Shown: positions 26,862 to 36,040, counted from the stretch's first letter. The stretch is 43,066 nucleotides of DNA from Cytophagales bacterium (GCA_013298075.1 JAAFJG010000041.1:1-43066); one strand, 5' to 3'. Made by a program: numbers and translations. Notes: generated from the letters alone by a model not told the origin.

Positions 26862-27482
26862 ATGACAATATTCTACACAGGAGTTATTTATGGACTTTTT
26901 TTGGCAATTTTAATAGGTCCTGTTTTTTTTGCGTTGATACGCACAAGCATAGATAATGGTTTTAAAAGTGGCATTTTTTTGGCACTCGGCATTGCTATCA
27001 GTGATACTTTTGCTGCTTCTGTCGTTTATTTAGGTATCAAAGATTTTACAGAAAACACATCTTTTCAATCAGCAATGGGCATTGTAGGTGGAATAATTAT
27101 GTTGATATTTGGCTTAATTCCATTTTTGAAAAAAAGAAAAATTGATTATGGCATAGATGAAAAAAAGAAATCTAAATATTATTTTTTATATACATTAGAA
27201 GGAATTATTTTAAATTCTATCAATCCATTTGTGTATATTTTTTGGGTAGGAATTTGGGGGAAAGTTTTGTTACAATACAAATACATAGGTATAGAAGTTT
27301 GGATTTTTATGTTGGGTTTGATTACAACGGTTTTGATGACAGATATTTTAAAATCATATTTGGCGAACAAAATTACTAAATATATTACCGCACAATTATT
27401 ATCTTGGATTGACAAAGGAACAGGAATTGCCTTAATTATTTTCGGGATTCGATTATTACTTTTTGCTTATTTTGGAAAATAA
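26862..27482 (+). CDS. LysE/RhtB-family transporter
   Basis: A 206-residue inner-membrane protein with about six hydrophobic helices. The start is the ATG at 26862 (MTIFYTGVIYGLFLAILIGP), not the in-frame TTG at 26832. The N-terminal GLFLAILIGPVFFALIRTSIDNGFKSGIFLALGIAISD is the LysE-family signature (GPxxxxxxxxxxxxG). INPFVYIFWVGI matches the second conserved motif with Asn-Pro in helix 4. The family exports amino acids or related small molecules; the substrate cannot be predicted. Confidence 0.9.
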   Translation: MTIFYTGVIYGLFLAILIGPVFFALIRTSIDNGFKSGIFLALGIAISDTFAASVVYLGIKDFTENTSFQSAMGIVGGIIMLIFGLIPFLKKRKIDYGIDEKKKSKYYFLYTLEGIILNSINPFVYIFWVGIWGKVLLQYKYIGIEVWIFMLGLITTVLMTDILKSYLANKITKYITAQLLSWIDKGTGIALIIFGIRLLLFAYFGK

Positions 27483-27605
27483 AAATTTTGGTTATATTTT
27501 TGAAAGAATAAAAATCACAAAAAAAGTTACAAAAATATCAAATAATATAAGATTTTTTACGTAATTTTGCAAAAACTATCATTCATTTTTTACAAAAAAA
27601 TATTT

Positions 27606-28382
27606 ATGTCTAAATGGCGTTTATTAATTACTACTTTGCCTTTTGCTTTTTCGGTAGTAGCTTTAAAATTAATACTAACTCATGTTTTTCTTATCCCAGG
27701 TATTTTGGGGTTGCCTGAAATAGGTTTTATTTTAACTGCAGGAATTTTTCTAACGGGTTTTATGTTATCAGGAACTTTGACAGATTATAAAGAAAGCGAA
27801 AAAATTCCGGGCGATATTGCCACCACATTAGAATCTATCGAAGATACTTTTGATGCAATTTCTTCTACAAAGCCACAATTTAATGTCGAGGAAGGTAGAA
27901 GTTATGTGCTAAAAATGACTAATGCAGTCGTTGATTATTTGATGAAACGAATTGACTCGAATAAATTATTCGAAGTTATTCACGGATTTAATACGATTAC
28001 ACAAAATTTGGATAAAGCAGGCGTTGCTCCCCCTATTATTTCGAGGGCTATTTCGGAGCAAAATCATCTTAGAAAAACAATGATGAGAATGATTGTGATT
28101 TCAAAAACAGGTTTTTTGGCGGTTGGTTATGCATTGTTAGAAATATTATTAGTCGTAATTGCAGGGCTTTTAATGGCGGCTGATTTTAAAAGTTGGGTTT
28201 CTGAAGTGGTGATTACATTTTCTGTGATGTTGGTTTATACTTATATGTATCGAGTCATCAAAGATATTGATGATCCTTTCGAATACCAATCAGAAACCTC
28301 AGTAGGTGCTGCAGAAGTGCCTTTATTTCCTTTGATGGAATACAGAGAAAGATTAAAAAGTAGAGTTAAAATGTTAAACTAA
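27606..28382 (+). CDS. Bestrophin-like (DUF4239-type) membrane protein
   Basis: A 258-residue protein starting MSKWRLLITTLPF; the in-frame TTG at 27567 lies in a TAATTTTG box and is rejected. Two helices near the N-terminus (about 8-60) and two near 185-225 flank a cytoplasmic helical domain with TLESIEDTFDAISSTKP. The tail carries IKDIDDPFEYQ, the Asp-Asp-Pro-Phe segment typical of bestrophin-like proteins. These relate to anion channels, but function here is unproven. The stop is 8 nt before the coaBC start, so the two are cotranscribed. Confidence 0.7.
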   Translation: MSKWRLLITTLPFAFSVVALKLILTHVFLIPGILGLPEIGFILTAGIFLTGFMLSGTLTDYKESEKIPGDIATTLESIEDTFDAISSTKPQFNVEEGRSYVLKMTNAVVDYLMKRIDSNKLFEVIHGFNTITQNLDKAGVAPPIISRAISEQNHLRKTMMRMIVISKTGFLAVGYALLEILLVVIAGLLMAADFKSWVSEVVITFSVMLVYTYMYRVIKDIDDPFEYQSETSVGAAEVPLFPLMEYRERLKSRVKMLN

Positions 28383-28390
28383 TTTTTTCT

Positions 28391-29608
28391 ATGAGTGATA
28401 ATCTGGTTAATAAAAAAATAATATTGGTCGTAACCGCAGGAATTGCAGCCTATAAAGCTGCTTTTTTAGTGCGTTTATTAGTCAAACAAAAAGCCGAAGT
28501 CAAAGTATTGATGACTGAATCTGCTACACAATTTATTACGCCTTTGACTTTATCAACTTTGAGTAAAAATTCCGTTTTAATCGATTTTGTCAAAGACAAA
28601 ACAGGACAATGGAATAATCACGTTGATTTGGGTTTATGGGCTGATGTGATTATTTTTGCTCCTGCTACTGCGGATACTATTGCGAAATGTGCCAACGGAA
28701 TTTGTGATAATTTGGTGCAAGCGGTCTATTTATCTGCTAAATGTTCGGTTATTTTTGTTCCTGCCATGGACTTGGATATGTATAAGCATGCAAGCACACA
28801 AAACAATATTACTTTACTCAAAAAATATGGAAATTTAATTATTCCAGCAGGTTTTGGAGAGTTAGCGAGTGGTCTAGTAGGGGAGGGGAGAATGGCAGAA
28901 CCAGAAGAGATTATTAAATATATCAATAATTTTTTTGGAGAAAAACAAATTTTGAAAGAAAAAACAATACTTATAACCGCAGGTGCTACACAAGAACCTA
29001 TCGATCCCGTCAGATATATTACCAATCATTCCACAGGAAAAATGGGTTATGCTTTGGCGGAAAATGCAGCAAATATGGGGGCAAACGTAATTTTGGTCAG
29101 TGGAAAAACAAATATAGAGGTTATCAATCCAAATATTATTTTACATAAAGTAGCAACCGCCCAAGAAATGTACGAAATTTGTCAACAAAATTTTCAAAAA
29201 TCTGATTGGATAATTTTAGCTGCAGCAGTTGCCGATTATAAAATGAAAGAAGTTGCCAATCAAAAAATAAAAAAAAAAGAAGGACAAAATGAAATGATTT
29301 TGACTTTGGTTGAAAATGTTGATATTGCCGCTACTTTGGGCAAACAAAAAAAAGAAAATCAATTACTCGTTGGTTTTGCTCTCGAAACGAATAACGAATT
29401 TGAAAATGCTAAAAAAAAAATCGTTAAGAAAAATTTTGATGTCATTTTATTAAATTCATTACAAACCAAAGGGGCAGGTTTTGGCACTGATACCAATGAA
29501 ATTATGATGATAAGTAAAGAAGGAAATACCAAAATTTATCCTTTACAAGATAAAAAAGAATTGGCAAAAAATATTTTAATCGATTTATTCGAAGAATATA
29601 GTTTATAA
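28391..29608 (+). CDS. coaBC: Bifunctional phosphopantothenoylcysteine decarboxylase / phosphopantothenate-cysteine ligase
   Basis: A 405-residue cytoplasmic enzyme performing two steps of coenzyme A synthesis: joining cysteine to 4'-phosphopantothenate and decarboxylating the product with FMN. The N-terminal CoaC flavoprotein half shows VTAGIAAYKA, the catalytic His in WNNHVDLGLWADV, and PATADTIAKCANGICDNL. The substrate clamp is PAMDLDMYKH, in place of the more common PAMNxxM. The CoaB half begins at ITAGATQEPIDPVRYITNHSTGKMG and includes AAAVADYK and the Lys-containing loop. Normal length. It is directly downstream of the bestrophin-like gene. Confidence 0.97.
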   Translation: MSDNLVNKKIILVVTAGIAAYKAAFLVRLLVKQKAEVKVLMTESATQFITPLTLSTLSKNSVLIDFVKDKTGQWNNHVDLGLWADVIIFAPATADTIAKCANGICDNLVQAVYLSAKCSVIFVPAMDLDMYKHASTQNNITLLKKYGNLIIPAGFGELASGLVGEGRMAEPEEIIKYINNFFGEKQILKEKTILITAGATQEPIDPVRYITNHSTGKMGYALAENAANMGANVILVSGKTNIEVINPNIILHKVATAQEMYEICQQNFQKSDWIILAAAVADYKMKEVANQKIKKKEGQNEMILTLVENVDIAATLGKQKKENQLLVGFALETNNEFENAKKKIVKKNFDVILLNSLQTKGAGFGTDTNEIMMISKEGNTKIYPLQDKKELAKNILIDLFEEYSL

Positions 29609-29633
29609 AAATATAGTCTATAAAACATACTTT

Positions 29634-31769
29634 TTATTTTCCTTTTTTAAGTATTTCGATTTCTTTTTTGAGGTCTTCAATAGATTTTAAATATATTTCT
29701 TGTTTTTTAAGTGCTTCAATTTGCATTAATTTAAGTTGTTTTGAATTTTCTTTGCTTTGTTCTTGTTGATACTTAGAATTTTCTAATAATCTTTCAATTT
29801 CTTTCTGTTTAGCTTCGCTTGCATCTTGCAAAGTTTGCAATTCTTCTAAATTTTGCCTTAATTCTTCATCTTGTTGCATCAATCTTTCGGTTGTTTCTTG
29901 CATATCAATTAAAAGGCTTTTAGTCAATTCGTTAGATTGTGTGATAGACATAGAAGAGGCGATAGTTTCAGAACATTGTAAAGCAAAATCAATTTTATAT
30001 TGTTCTATAGGATGAAATGAAACGAGTTCTAATGCACCAAAAACCTGATTTCCAATCTTAAGTGGCACAATTAGTAAATTGGTAGCTTGATAATCTTCCA
30101 AACCTGTTACAAAAGAAAGATAATTTTTTGGCATATTTTCATTATAAATCATAACCCCTGTCCGATACGCTTGTCCTAACAATCCATCTTCAATATCTAT
30201 GTGTTTTTTTATCAATTTTTTGCGTTCGTATGCGTATGCTACTTTCAAATCAAGATATTTTTTTTGATTACTTTCTTGCTCTTCCACCACATAAAAAGCA
30301 CCTTGTTGAATATTGAGATAACGAATAAAAAAATCAAGAACTTTTTCGCTCAACAATTCAATGCTATCAGAATATTTACGCAATATTTCACTAATAATAA
30401 TATTATGCTCAATAGCCCAGCTTCTCAAACTTACTTCTTTTTCTGAATTTAATAAATTAGACTGCATTTTTAACAATGCATTTCCTAGTATATTATAATC
30501 ACTATCTAATTCTAATTTTGTATTCAAACGATTTTTACCAATTTCTTCAGCAAAATAAGTATATTTTTGTATTTGTAAAATTAAACTATTCAAAGACAAA
30601 CAAATTTCACCTACTTCATCTTTTCTTTCGTAATTTAGTTCCTTTATTCTTAATCCTTGAGATAATTTAGAAATAGTAGTTTTGATTTCTTTTAAGGGCA
30701 TTAATAATGGTTTGAGTAAAACATTGATAATATAAAGGCTTGTAAATAACATAATAAGTATGATAAAAGTAAGCATACCTATTAAATCGTTTAAGGTATT
30801 ATTAATAAAATTCTTTTCTGAAACCACAATTCCTATATACATATCAAAAGGTTTATAATATTGATAATATTGCCAACGCCATTCGCCATTGATAAAGTAT
30901 CTATCTTTTCCGTTCTTAGTTTTTATCAAAGTAGTATAGAAAGCAATATTTGTATGTTTAAAATTTGTCCCTTTAAATCTAGGATTTGGGTGATAAATCA
31001 CCTCTCCATTCCCCAATATGGCATATACATAACCACTATTAAAATATTTTCTTCCACTTACTTTTTTGCCTAATGTTTGGTCATTTTTAATCTGCCCGCC
31101 TACAGCTAGAACGCCAATTAATTTTCCTTTGATATTTTTAATAGGCATATAATGCGTTAAAACAGGGGTATTATTATTATTATTATTATTATTGGCTGCT
31201 CCACTATAATCTTTTCCTGCTAAAATTGCTTTGGCAATTATATTTTCATTGGGAATATATGTGCCTATACTTCGTAAATTTTTATCACTAATCAAATGTG
31301 TATTAGCCACTCTTAAAAAACCTTGTGGAATTTTTTGGAAAATAATACATTGATAGCCTGTTAATCTTTGAATATTATCTACCCAATCATAATTAAAAGT
31401 CATTTTTTGTTTCCCTACATACATAGTAGGAATATTCACACGAATTGTAGATTGCGTTTCTTGATCTGTCGCATTCATAGCAACCATTTGTGAAGTATCT
31501 TCTTTGATTTGTCCTCCTATTTGATTGAAAATGTTTTTTGTTAGATGAGCTGCATTATCCAATGAAAATTGTCTATCTTCTTTATGTAATTCGCATAAAT
31601 TGACCAAATCTGTTAAATGCTCTTTCATTTTTTCATCTTGTTGGCTGATTAAATGATCGCGTAAATTCCAGCCAATGACCATAAAAAGCAAAAGAAAAAT
31701 AGAGCAAATAAGAATTGATATAAAAAAAAATATTTTTTGTTGGAGCCGTAAATTGGATAAAAAATTCAT
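29634..31769 (-). CDS. Cache / HAMP / GAF sensor protein with coiled coil
   Basis: A 711-residue membrane sensor. A helix at about 12-34 is followed by a large periplasmic Cache domain of the Cache_3-Cache_2 type (about 35-315, LTHYMPIKNIKGKLIGVLAVGGQIK). A second helix lies at about 325-347, then HAMP (about 348-400), and a GAF domain (about 460-620, with GLLGQAYRTGV and LLIVPLKIGNQVFGALELVS). A C-terminal coiled coil (about 625-711) ends the protein. No kinase, MCP signalling tip, GGDEF or phosphatase domain follows, so output is unknown. Eight consecutive Asn residues in the Cache domain (SGAANNNNNNNNTPVLTH) come from an AAT trinucleotide run. It is convergent with coaBC, 25 nt away. Confidence 0.92.
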   Translation of the reverse strand: MNFLSNLRLQQKIFFFISILICSIFLLLFMVIGWNLRDHLISQQDEKMKEHLTDLVNLCELHKEDRQFSLDNAAHLTKNIFNQIGGQIKEDTSQMVAMNATDQETQSTIRVNIPTMYVGKQKMTFNYDWVDNIQRLTGYQCIIFQKIPQGFLRVANTHLISDKNLRSIGTYIPNENIIAKAILAGKDYSGAANNNNNNNNTPVLTHYMPIKNIKGKLIGVLAVGGQIKNDQTLGKKVSGRKYFNSGYVYAILGNGEVIYHPNPRFKGTNFKHTNIAFYTTLIKTKNGKDRYFINGEWRWQYYQYYKPFDMYIGIVVSEKNFINNTLNDLIGMLTFIILIMLFTSLYIINVLLKPLLMPLKEIKTTISKLSQGLRIKELNYERKDEVGEICLSLNSLILQIQKYTYFAEEIGKNRLNTKLELDSDYNILGNALLKMQSNLLNSEKEVSLRSWAIEHNIIISEILRKYSDSIELLSEKVLDFFIRYLNIQQGAFYVVEEQESNQKKYLDLKVAYAYERKKLIKKHIDIEDGLLGQAYRTGVMIYNENMPKNYLSFVTGLEDYQATNLLIVPLKIGNQVFGALELVSFHPIEQYKIDFALQCSETIASSMSITQSNELTKSLLIDMQETTERLMQQDEELRQNLEELQTLQDASEAKQKEIERLLENSKYQQEQSKENSKQLKLMQIEALKKQEIYLKSIEDLKKEIEILKKGK
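31165..31195 (-). repeat. Trinucleotide run encoding polyasparagine in the Cache domain
   Basis: TTATTATTATT... on the plus strand encodes eight consecutive Asn residues, all as AAT, on the minus-strand gene. A pure triplet run is slippage-prone but stays in frame, so it would change loop length rather than switch the gene off. Confidence 0.9.
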
Positions 31770-32082
31770 ACGAAGTTTTTTTTAGTGTTTTTATAAAGTT
31801 TGTTTTACAAAATTTAAGCCAAAGAAAAGTGAGTTATCATTGAAAATAATTGTAATTTACTTTATGTTACTAAAATTAAGATGTTTTTTATAATGAAAAA
31901 TAAAAATGTAATTTTTTTAATCAAAATAAAAATTACATACAAAATTAAATATCTTTTTGATAAATTCCAAATAATCAAAGATAAAACTTATTAAAATCTT
32001 TTATTACTCTAATTTTTTAATGAATATAAGCATAAGGGATCATCTAAAAAATAAATTACCCACTCAAAAAACTCATTTTTAG
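31770..32082 (+). other. Intergenic stretch with no recognised gene
   Basis: About 310 nt of AT-rich DNA between the Cache sensor start and the TIR-bounded element at 32083. Only short interrupted frames. The minus-strand promoter of the Cache gene should lie in the left half, but I did not find a convincing TTTG/TAnnTTTG pair. Confidence 0.5.
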
Positions 32083-32332
32083 TCCCCTCACCGCTGGGGA
32101 GGGTTAGGGTCAGTGTTGTTAAATTCTTTTTTTTTACAAATAAAATAGAAATTAACTTGTATAATATTCTGTAAAAAATCTATAATTTTTTGAAAATCTT
32201 ATAGATTTGGCAAATTATATTTTGATTTGTAAAATAATTTACCTGACAAATATTAGAACTTAACAACACTGCCCCAGCCCTCCCCGAAGGTGAGGGAGTT
32301 TTTTTAGGTATATTATTTTTTATTTAGTCCCT
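32083..32332 (+). mobile_element. Non-autonomous element with about 38-bp imperfect terminal inverted repeats (copy B)
   Basis: Left terminus 32083-32122 (TCCCCTCACC, GGGGAGGGTTAGGGT, CAGTGTTGTTAA) is the imperfect reverse complement of 32260-32297 (TTAACAACACTG, CCCCAGCCCTCCCC, GGTGAGGGA). The interior of about 137 nt has no ORF; 32199-32271 is identical to 288-360 at the other end of the window. Sequence similarity with copy A extends rightwards to 32332, beyond the inverted repeat. Probably a MITE or decayed IS end pair. The exact right boundary is uncertain (32297 or 32332). Confidence 0.75.
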
Positions 32333-32438
32333 AACATTTGCATAGAAATGAGATTTATTCAATTTATTTGAAATAAAAAAGTATAAATTTTCGGCTAAAA
32401 CTAAAGATATTACAAAAATGGCAATTTTTTTTCAAAAA

Positions 32439-32783
32439 TTATTTTGAGGCGTTTAATATTTTTTTTGCATCTTCGTAAGAGTTTACGACTTGAAAAATAG
32501 CTTTTAGTTTTGTGATAATCAATAATTTATCCACGGATTCAGATGGATTCATCAAAATCATCTCTCCGCCATTGTTTCTGAATAAAGTCAAGATTCGAAT
32601 CAATAAATTTAGTCCGTTGCTATTCAATAATTGCACTTCTGCTATATTTACAACACATAATTTATAATTTTCCTCTATTTCATTTTCTAATTCAATAAAC
32701 AAATTGATATTATTTATTTCTGTTATCAAATTCTGGTGAAAATATAAAACTATAATATTTTGGTGACGTTTAATTTGATACAT
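32439..32783 (-). CDS. STAS domain protein (anti-sigma factor antagonist-like)
   Basis: A 114-residue single-domain protein. Pattern of STAS: LYFHQNLITEINNINLFIELENEI, then CVVNIAEVQLLNSNGLNLLIRILTLFRNNGGEMILMNPSESV. The segment NIAEVQLLNSNGLNLL matches the phosphorylation loop, and its Ser aligns with the phosphoacceptor. Such proteins are switched by a kinase and a PP2C phosphatase; the SpoIIE-type phosphatase at 2240 is a possible but unlinked partner. It stands alone here, bordered by long non-coding stretches on both sides. Confidence 0.88.
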   Translation of the reverse strand: MYQIKRHQNIIVLYFHQNLITEINNINLFIELENEIEENYKLCVVNIAEVQLLNSNGLNLLIRILTLFRNNGGEMILMNPSESVDKLLIITKLKAIFQVVNSYEDAKKILNASK

Positions 32784-33105
32784 TTTTATAATTTATTGAG
32801 AGAAATAATTAGAAATAAAATAACAATATTTGAGTTTTCAGCAAAAAAGTATTAGAAAAATAAAAAATGATAAGAAGGTTTTGTGATTTTGAAAATCCAA
32901 AATCTCAATATCACAAGAACTACTTTTTTTAATTTTATGATGAATTTAACCTTCTAATACTACCTCAAAAAGTATAATAAGTTTATATTCAATGAAATAT
33001 TTTTTATTATCACTATTGAAATATGTGCAAAGTTACAGATTTATTCGCTGATAATCAAAAAATTGGCAAAAAATAATAAAAAATTATTCAATTTATTGGT
33101 TCTTA
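32784..33105 (+). other. Intergenic stretch with nested inverted repeats, no gene
   Basis: About 320 nt. GTATTAGAA (about 32849) and AGAAGGTT (about 32873) both match parts of AACCTTCTAATAC (32948-32960). Inside lies TTGTGAT...ATCACAA (32881-32916). These may fold into a compound hairpin. No ORF of note and no match elsewhere in the window. Confidence 0.4.
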
Positions 33106-33109
33106 GGAA

Positions 33110-33225
33110 GTTTGTGCGGAAAATAAAAAAAAAAATTTGAAATACGTTTTTTTTATTATCCTCCAGATTTATGTGGAGGATAATAAAAAAACTCAATCCT
33201 TGGCTTTAGCCAAAATCTCCACACT
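33110..33225 (+). repeat. REP-like intergenic hairpin element, copy 2
   Basis: It carries TTTGTGCGGAAAAT, then a 15-bp stem at 33151-33165 / 33173-33187 (TTTTATTATCCTCCA and its complement), then TTGGCTTTAGCCAA at 33200-33213. The order and hairpin cores are the same as at 7506-7594. The first hairpin is extended by extra pairing bases here, and its loop has ATG where copy 1 has ATC. Confidence 0.7.
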
Positions 33226-33334
33226 TTTCAAATTGATATTTTTTAAATAAATGCCATTTCTATTCATACAGAAGAAAATTATATCCGCAATAATTTCCCA
33301 TGAACCAATTTATTTTATTTTACTCCTAACTTCT

Positions 33335-33377
33335 AAGTATTGATAAGCAATTATAAAATTATTTCTTATCAATACTT
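33335..33377 (-). terminator. Hairpin at the end of the cmr operon
   Basis: AAGTATTGATAAG (33335-33347) and CTTATCAATACTT (33365-33377) form a perfect 13-bp stem with a 17-nt loop, 12 nt after the cmr6 stop on the minus strand. No T-run follows, so it is either a weak terminator or a 3'-end stabiliser. Confidence 0.55.
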
Positions 33378-33389
33378 CGAATATTATTT

Positions 33390-34604
33390 TTATTTTTCTT
33401 GCATATAACCATAACCTACTGCTGTTTTTGCGCCTATGCCATGATTTTCGAGGGCATCTTTGAACCATTCCACTATATTTTTTTTATCAATTTTTAAATT
33501 CAAATCATTTTCATTTTTTGCACCTACCAAAAACTGAAAACTTGTATTTTGAACTGTTAAGAAATTAATAATATTGGGCGTACTCCAATCTGCAGGCGGT
33601 TTTACATTTGTATATTTTCCATTAGCATCTTTTTCTTGAGAATTATAATATTCTTTGTAATGCACATTCATAATATCCAAACTAATATGTATTTTATCGG
33701 TTGGAAAAGCATCAAAAAATGTTATTTTGCCTTCTTTATCTGCTTTATAATGGCTTGTTTTTTTTATTTTCTTTTTATTTTGTATAATTTCGTGTTCTTT
33801 GGAACAACCAAAAATATCGCAAAAATCTTTACACGAAATAGCCTCATCTTCTTTGTCACCAAACACTTCTGTAATAATCCAACTTCTTACAACACCTTTT
33901 AAACTGCTTGCAGGAATATAAGGAATCCCATAAATATGATGCAAAGTAATAGAAGTTTCATACACAGACGCACCACCAAGACCCAAAGCCATACGCCAAT
34001 CAGGTTTTAAACAAATAGAATTTACATTTTTTTCACCTAAAAGTGCTTTTGCGTTGTTAATGTGGCGTTCTTTTAATGATTTTAAATCAATTCCTGAAAA
34101 ATTAAAATTTTCAAGTTTTAATCTCCTTTCGCCCAATTGTTTGTTTTTCAAGCCTATTTTATCAAAAAGTTTTTTAGGCTCTTCTTTGTCATATAGATTA
34201 TTTGGTTTATTTTTATCTTGTGTATAAAGATTGCCTATTTCTTTATGATGTGGTTTGTTTAAAAACAAATAAAAATTTGCGTCCATTGGCATATTTTGAA
34301 ATACAACATTAGAATTTTCGATTATACTTTCTTGTTTTTTTTCAGTTCTCAGAGGAGACTGATTTTGTACTTCTTCTCTTATATTTTGTTGAATAGGTTG
34401 AGTAACTTTTTCAAGAGAAATAAGTTTTACAATTTTATTTGCTTCCAACTCTATTTCAAAAGATGCTTTGTTAGGGAAACTATTTTCAGTAAATCCAAAT
34501 TGGGAAACTGTTTCTAATGAAAAAGATATTTCTTTACTTTCTCCTGAAACTTTAAATGTCCCATTTTTGGATTGTTTATCAAAAAATTTTACTTGTACTT
34601 TCAT
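33390..34604 (-). CDS. cmr6: Type III-B CRISPR RAMP protein Cmr6
   Basis: A 404-residue subunit that caps the Cmr effector backbone near the 3' end of the crRNA. The RAMP core is in the second half: IPASSLKGVVRSWI (the SLKG...R motif), a Cys-bearing FCDIFGCSKE, then KITFFDAFPTD, and the glycine-rich loop ENHGIGAKTAVGYGYM at the C-terminus. About 170 residues precede the core: a beta-rich N-terminal piece (about 1-70, FFDKQSKNGTFKVSGESKEISF) and a low-complexity linker. This is longer than many Cmr6 proteins. It is the last gene of the operon and starts 3 nt after the cmr5 stop. Confidence 0.95.
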   Translation of the reverse strand: MKVQVKFFDKQSKNGTFKVSGESKEISFSLETVSQFGFTENSFPNKASFEIELEANKIVKLISLEKVTQPIQQNIREEVQNQSPLRTEKKQESIIENSNVVFQNMPMDANFYLFLNKPHHKEIGNLYTQDKNKPNNLYDKEEPKKLFDKIGLKNKQLGERRLKLENFNFSGIDLKSLKERHINNAKALLGEKNVNSICLKPDWRMALGLGGASVYETSITLHHIYGIPYIPASSLKGVVRSWIITEVFGDKEDEAISCKDFCDIFGCSKEHEIIQNKKKIKKTSHYKADKEGKITFFDAFPTDKIHISLDIMNVHYKEYYNSQEKDANGKYTNVKPPADWSTPNIINFLTVQNTSFQFLVGAKNENDLNLKIDKKNIVEWFKDALENHGIGAKTAVGYGYMQEK

Positions 34605-34607
34605 ATT

Positions 34608-35006
34608 TTAGTCCTCCTTTTCTTCTTTTACGAAACGTTTTAAACATTTGAATAAAGACAAAGTTTCCAAAGTGAGAAATCTAATTTCGCTATCACTTTT
34701 TTTAAATAATTCCTCCATAAACTTAGGAATAGTAACATTTGGCATCATTTTATGGTCATTTTCTGACGTTTTACAATGCCATTCCCAAATATCTTGGAAA
34801 ACTAATTCCGCATCATTTTTTACACCTTTTTCATCTACTTTTCTTTTAGAATCCAAAAAAGCAAGTGTATAAAGAAGTCCATTTGTTTGTATGTAAGCAG
34901 GAATTTTTTTTATAAGACTATCATAATTTGTACTATTTTTCTCTTTACGAGTGGCTTGTTTCTGTGCAAAAATCAACCTTTTTTGTTCTAAATTTTGTAT
35001 TGACAT
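34608..35006 (-). CDS. cmr5: Type III-B CRISPR small subunit Cmr5
   Basis: A 132-residue helical small subunit that packs along the Cmr backbone and contacts target RNA. I choose the ATG at 35006 (MSIQNLEQKRLIFAQKQA), which starts the family-typical N-terminus. An upstream in-frame ATG at 35066 would overlap cmr4 by about 56 nt. Signature: SLIKKIPAYIQTNGLLYTLAFLDSKRK, matching the Cmr5 Pro-x-x-I-x-x-NGL-x-x-x-LAF motif. Spacing is 4 nt to cmr4 and 3 nt to cmr6, so translation is probably coupled. Confidence 0.95.
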   Translation of the reverse strand: MSIQNLEQKRLIFAQKQATRKEKNSTNYDSLIKKIPAYIQTNGLLYTLAFLDSKRKVDEKGVKNDAELVFQDIWEWHCKTSENDHKMMPNVTIPKFMEELFKKSDSEIRFLTLETLSLFKCLKRFVKEEKED

Positions 35007-35010
35007 AGTT

Positions 35011-35994
35011 TTAAAGTTGGTTTTTAAAGAGTTTAACAATTCCTTTTCCAAGTGTGCTGCTGCCACCTATTTGCATTACGTCTTTTACCTTATCTTTGAA
35101 GAAAGAAATTACTTGTTCATCAGTTTCAAGTGTTAAAGTAGGAAAATCTTTTTTTCTTTTATCCTTACCTTCTTTGGTTTGAAAAACATTACTTGTTGCC
35201 ACAATCGTATAAAGATAACTTTCTGCGGGCAAATATTCCTCTGTAAATAATGCACCTGCTTGCACTGTGCCTGTAGCATTGTCTATTTTAGTGCGTGTAA
35301 TTACTTCGGTAGAAAGACGTGTAAAATCACGAAAAACATCATTGGGAAGAATAACTAAAGGGCTTTGTAATTCTCCGTTTCTCAAACCTAAAAACGCTTC
35401 GAGTTGTTTGGCTAATGTGTTTGCTAAGGTATTATTAGCATCGCTTTCTAACGAAAAAGCATATTCTTCTAAAATTACTTTGCCATTCATTGCTAAAAAT
35501 GATTTGTCTGCCACCGCAATTTTATCACTTGCTACTTCAATTTTTGCGTTAATAGAATTAATAGCAGGAATGCAAACATGATTCATTTCTTTTACAAACT
35601 TTTCAATAATCAAGGGACAGGTTGCCAAAGCATACACACCTTTGAAAGATTTGATGGGAAACAAAAGCAAACGAGCATCTGTAAAAGCCAAAGAACCAGA
35701 ATAGTCTTTTTCTTCTGATTTATCAAAAAAATCCTTTATGTCTTGATGAAAATACTTCTCGCCATCATTATCATATCCAAAAACTAAATGAACGCCAATT
35801 TTTTCCTGATTAGTATTTATGTTCTGTTCCAAGTTTTGCCTAAAAGCCCCTTTTAATCCTGAACTTTGGATATTGGGTAAGTCGGTATGTTTTTCACGTT
35901 GGATAGGCAAATCAATATGCCCCAAATCACTCCCGCTACCTGCGTGTAAGGGCGTTTCTGTGCGAAAAAACAAAGGTTTTGCAATTTTATACAT
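35011..35994 (-). CDS. cmr4: Type III-B CRISPR RAMP protein Cmr4 (backbone, target-RNA nuclease)
   Basis: A 327-residue backbone subunit present in several copies per complex; each copy cuts target RNA at 6-nt spacing. The N-terminus PLFFRTETPLHAGSGSDLGHIDLPIQREKHTDLPNIQSSGLKGAFR holds the catalytic Asp position (D28 in GHIDLPIQRE) and the SGLKGAFR RAMP motif. The thumb region follows, and the C-terminus has VMQIGGSSTLGKGIVKL, the glycine-rich loop. All expected parts are present, so RNA cleavage is likely intact. It follows a 332-nt gap carrying four palindromes. Three tandem AATTTTTT units (36015-36038, plus strand) lie 20-45 nt upstream of its ATG. Confidence 0.96.
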   Translation of the reverse strand: MYKIAKPLFFRTETPLHAGSGSDLGHIDLPIQREKHTDLPNIQSSGLKGAFRQNLEQNINTNQEKIGVHLVFGYDNDGEKYFHQDIKDFFDKSEEKDYSGSLAFTDARLLLFPIKSFKGVYALATCPLIIEKFVKEMNHVCIPAINSINAKIEVASDKIAVADKSFLAMNGKVILEEYAFSLESDANNTLANTLAKQLEAFLGLRNGELQSPLVILPNDVFRDFTRLSTEVITRTKIDNATGTVQAGALFTEEYLPAESYLYTIVATSNVFQTKEGKDKRKKDFPTLTLETDEQVISFFKDKVKDVMQIGGSSTLGKGIVKLFKNQL

Positions 35995-36040
35995 GTTTTA
36001 TTTATTTTTAATTTAATTTTTTAATTTTTTAATTTTTTAA

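Noticed and set aside
27567-27605. TTG start for the bestrophin-like protein
   Set aside because: The TTG is inside a TAATTTTG box and the added residues are not membrane-protein-like. The ATG at 27606 starts a normal N-terminus.
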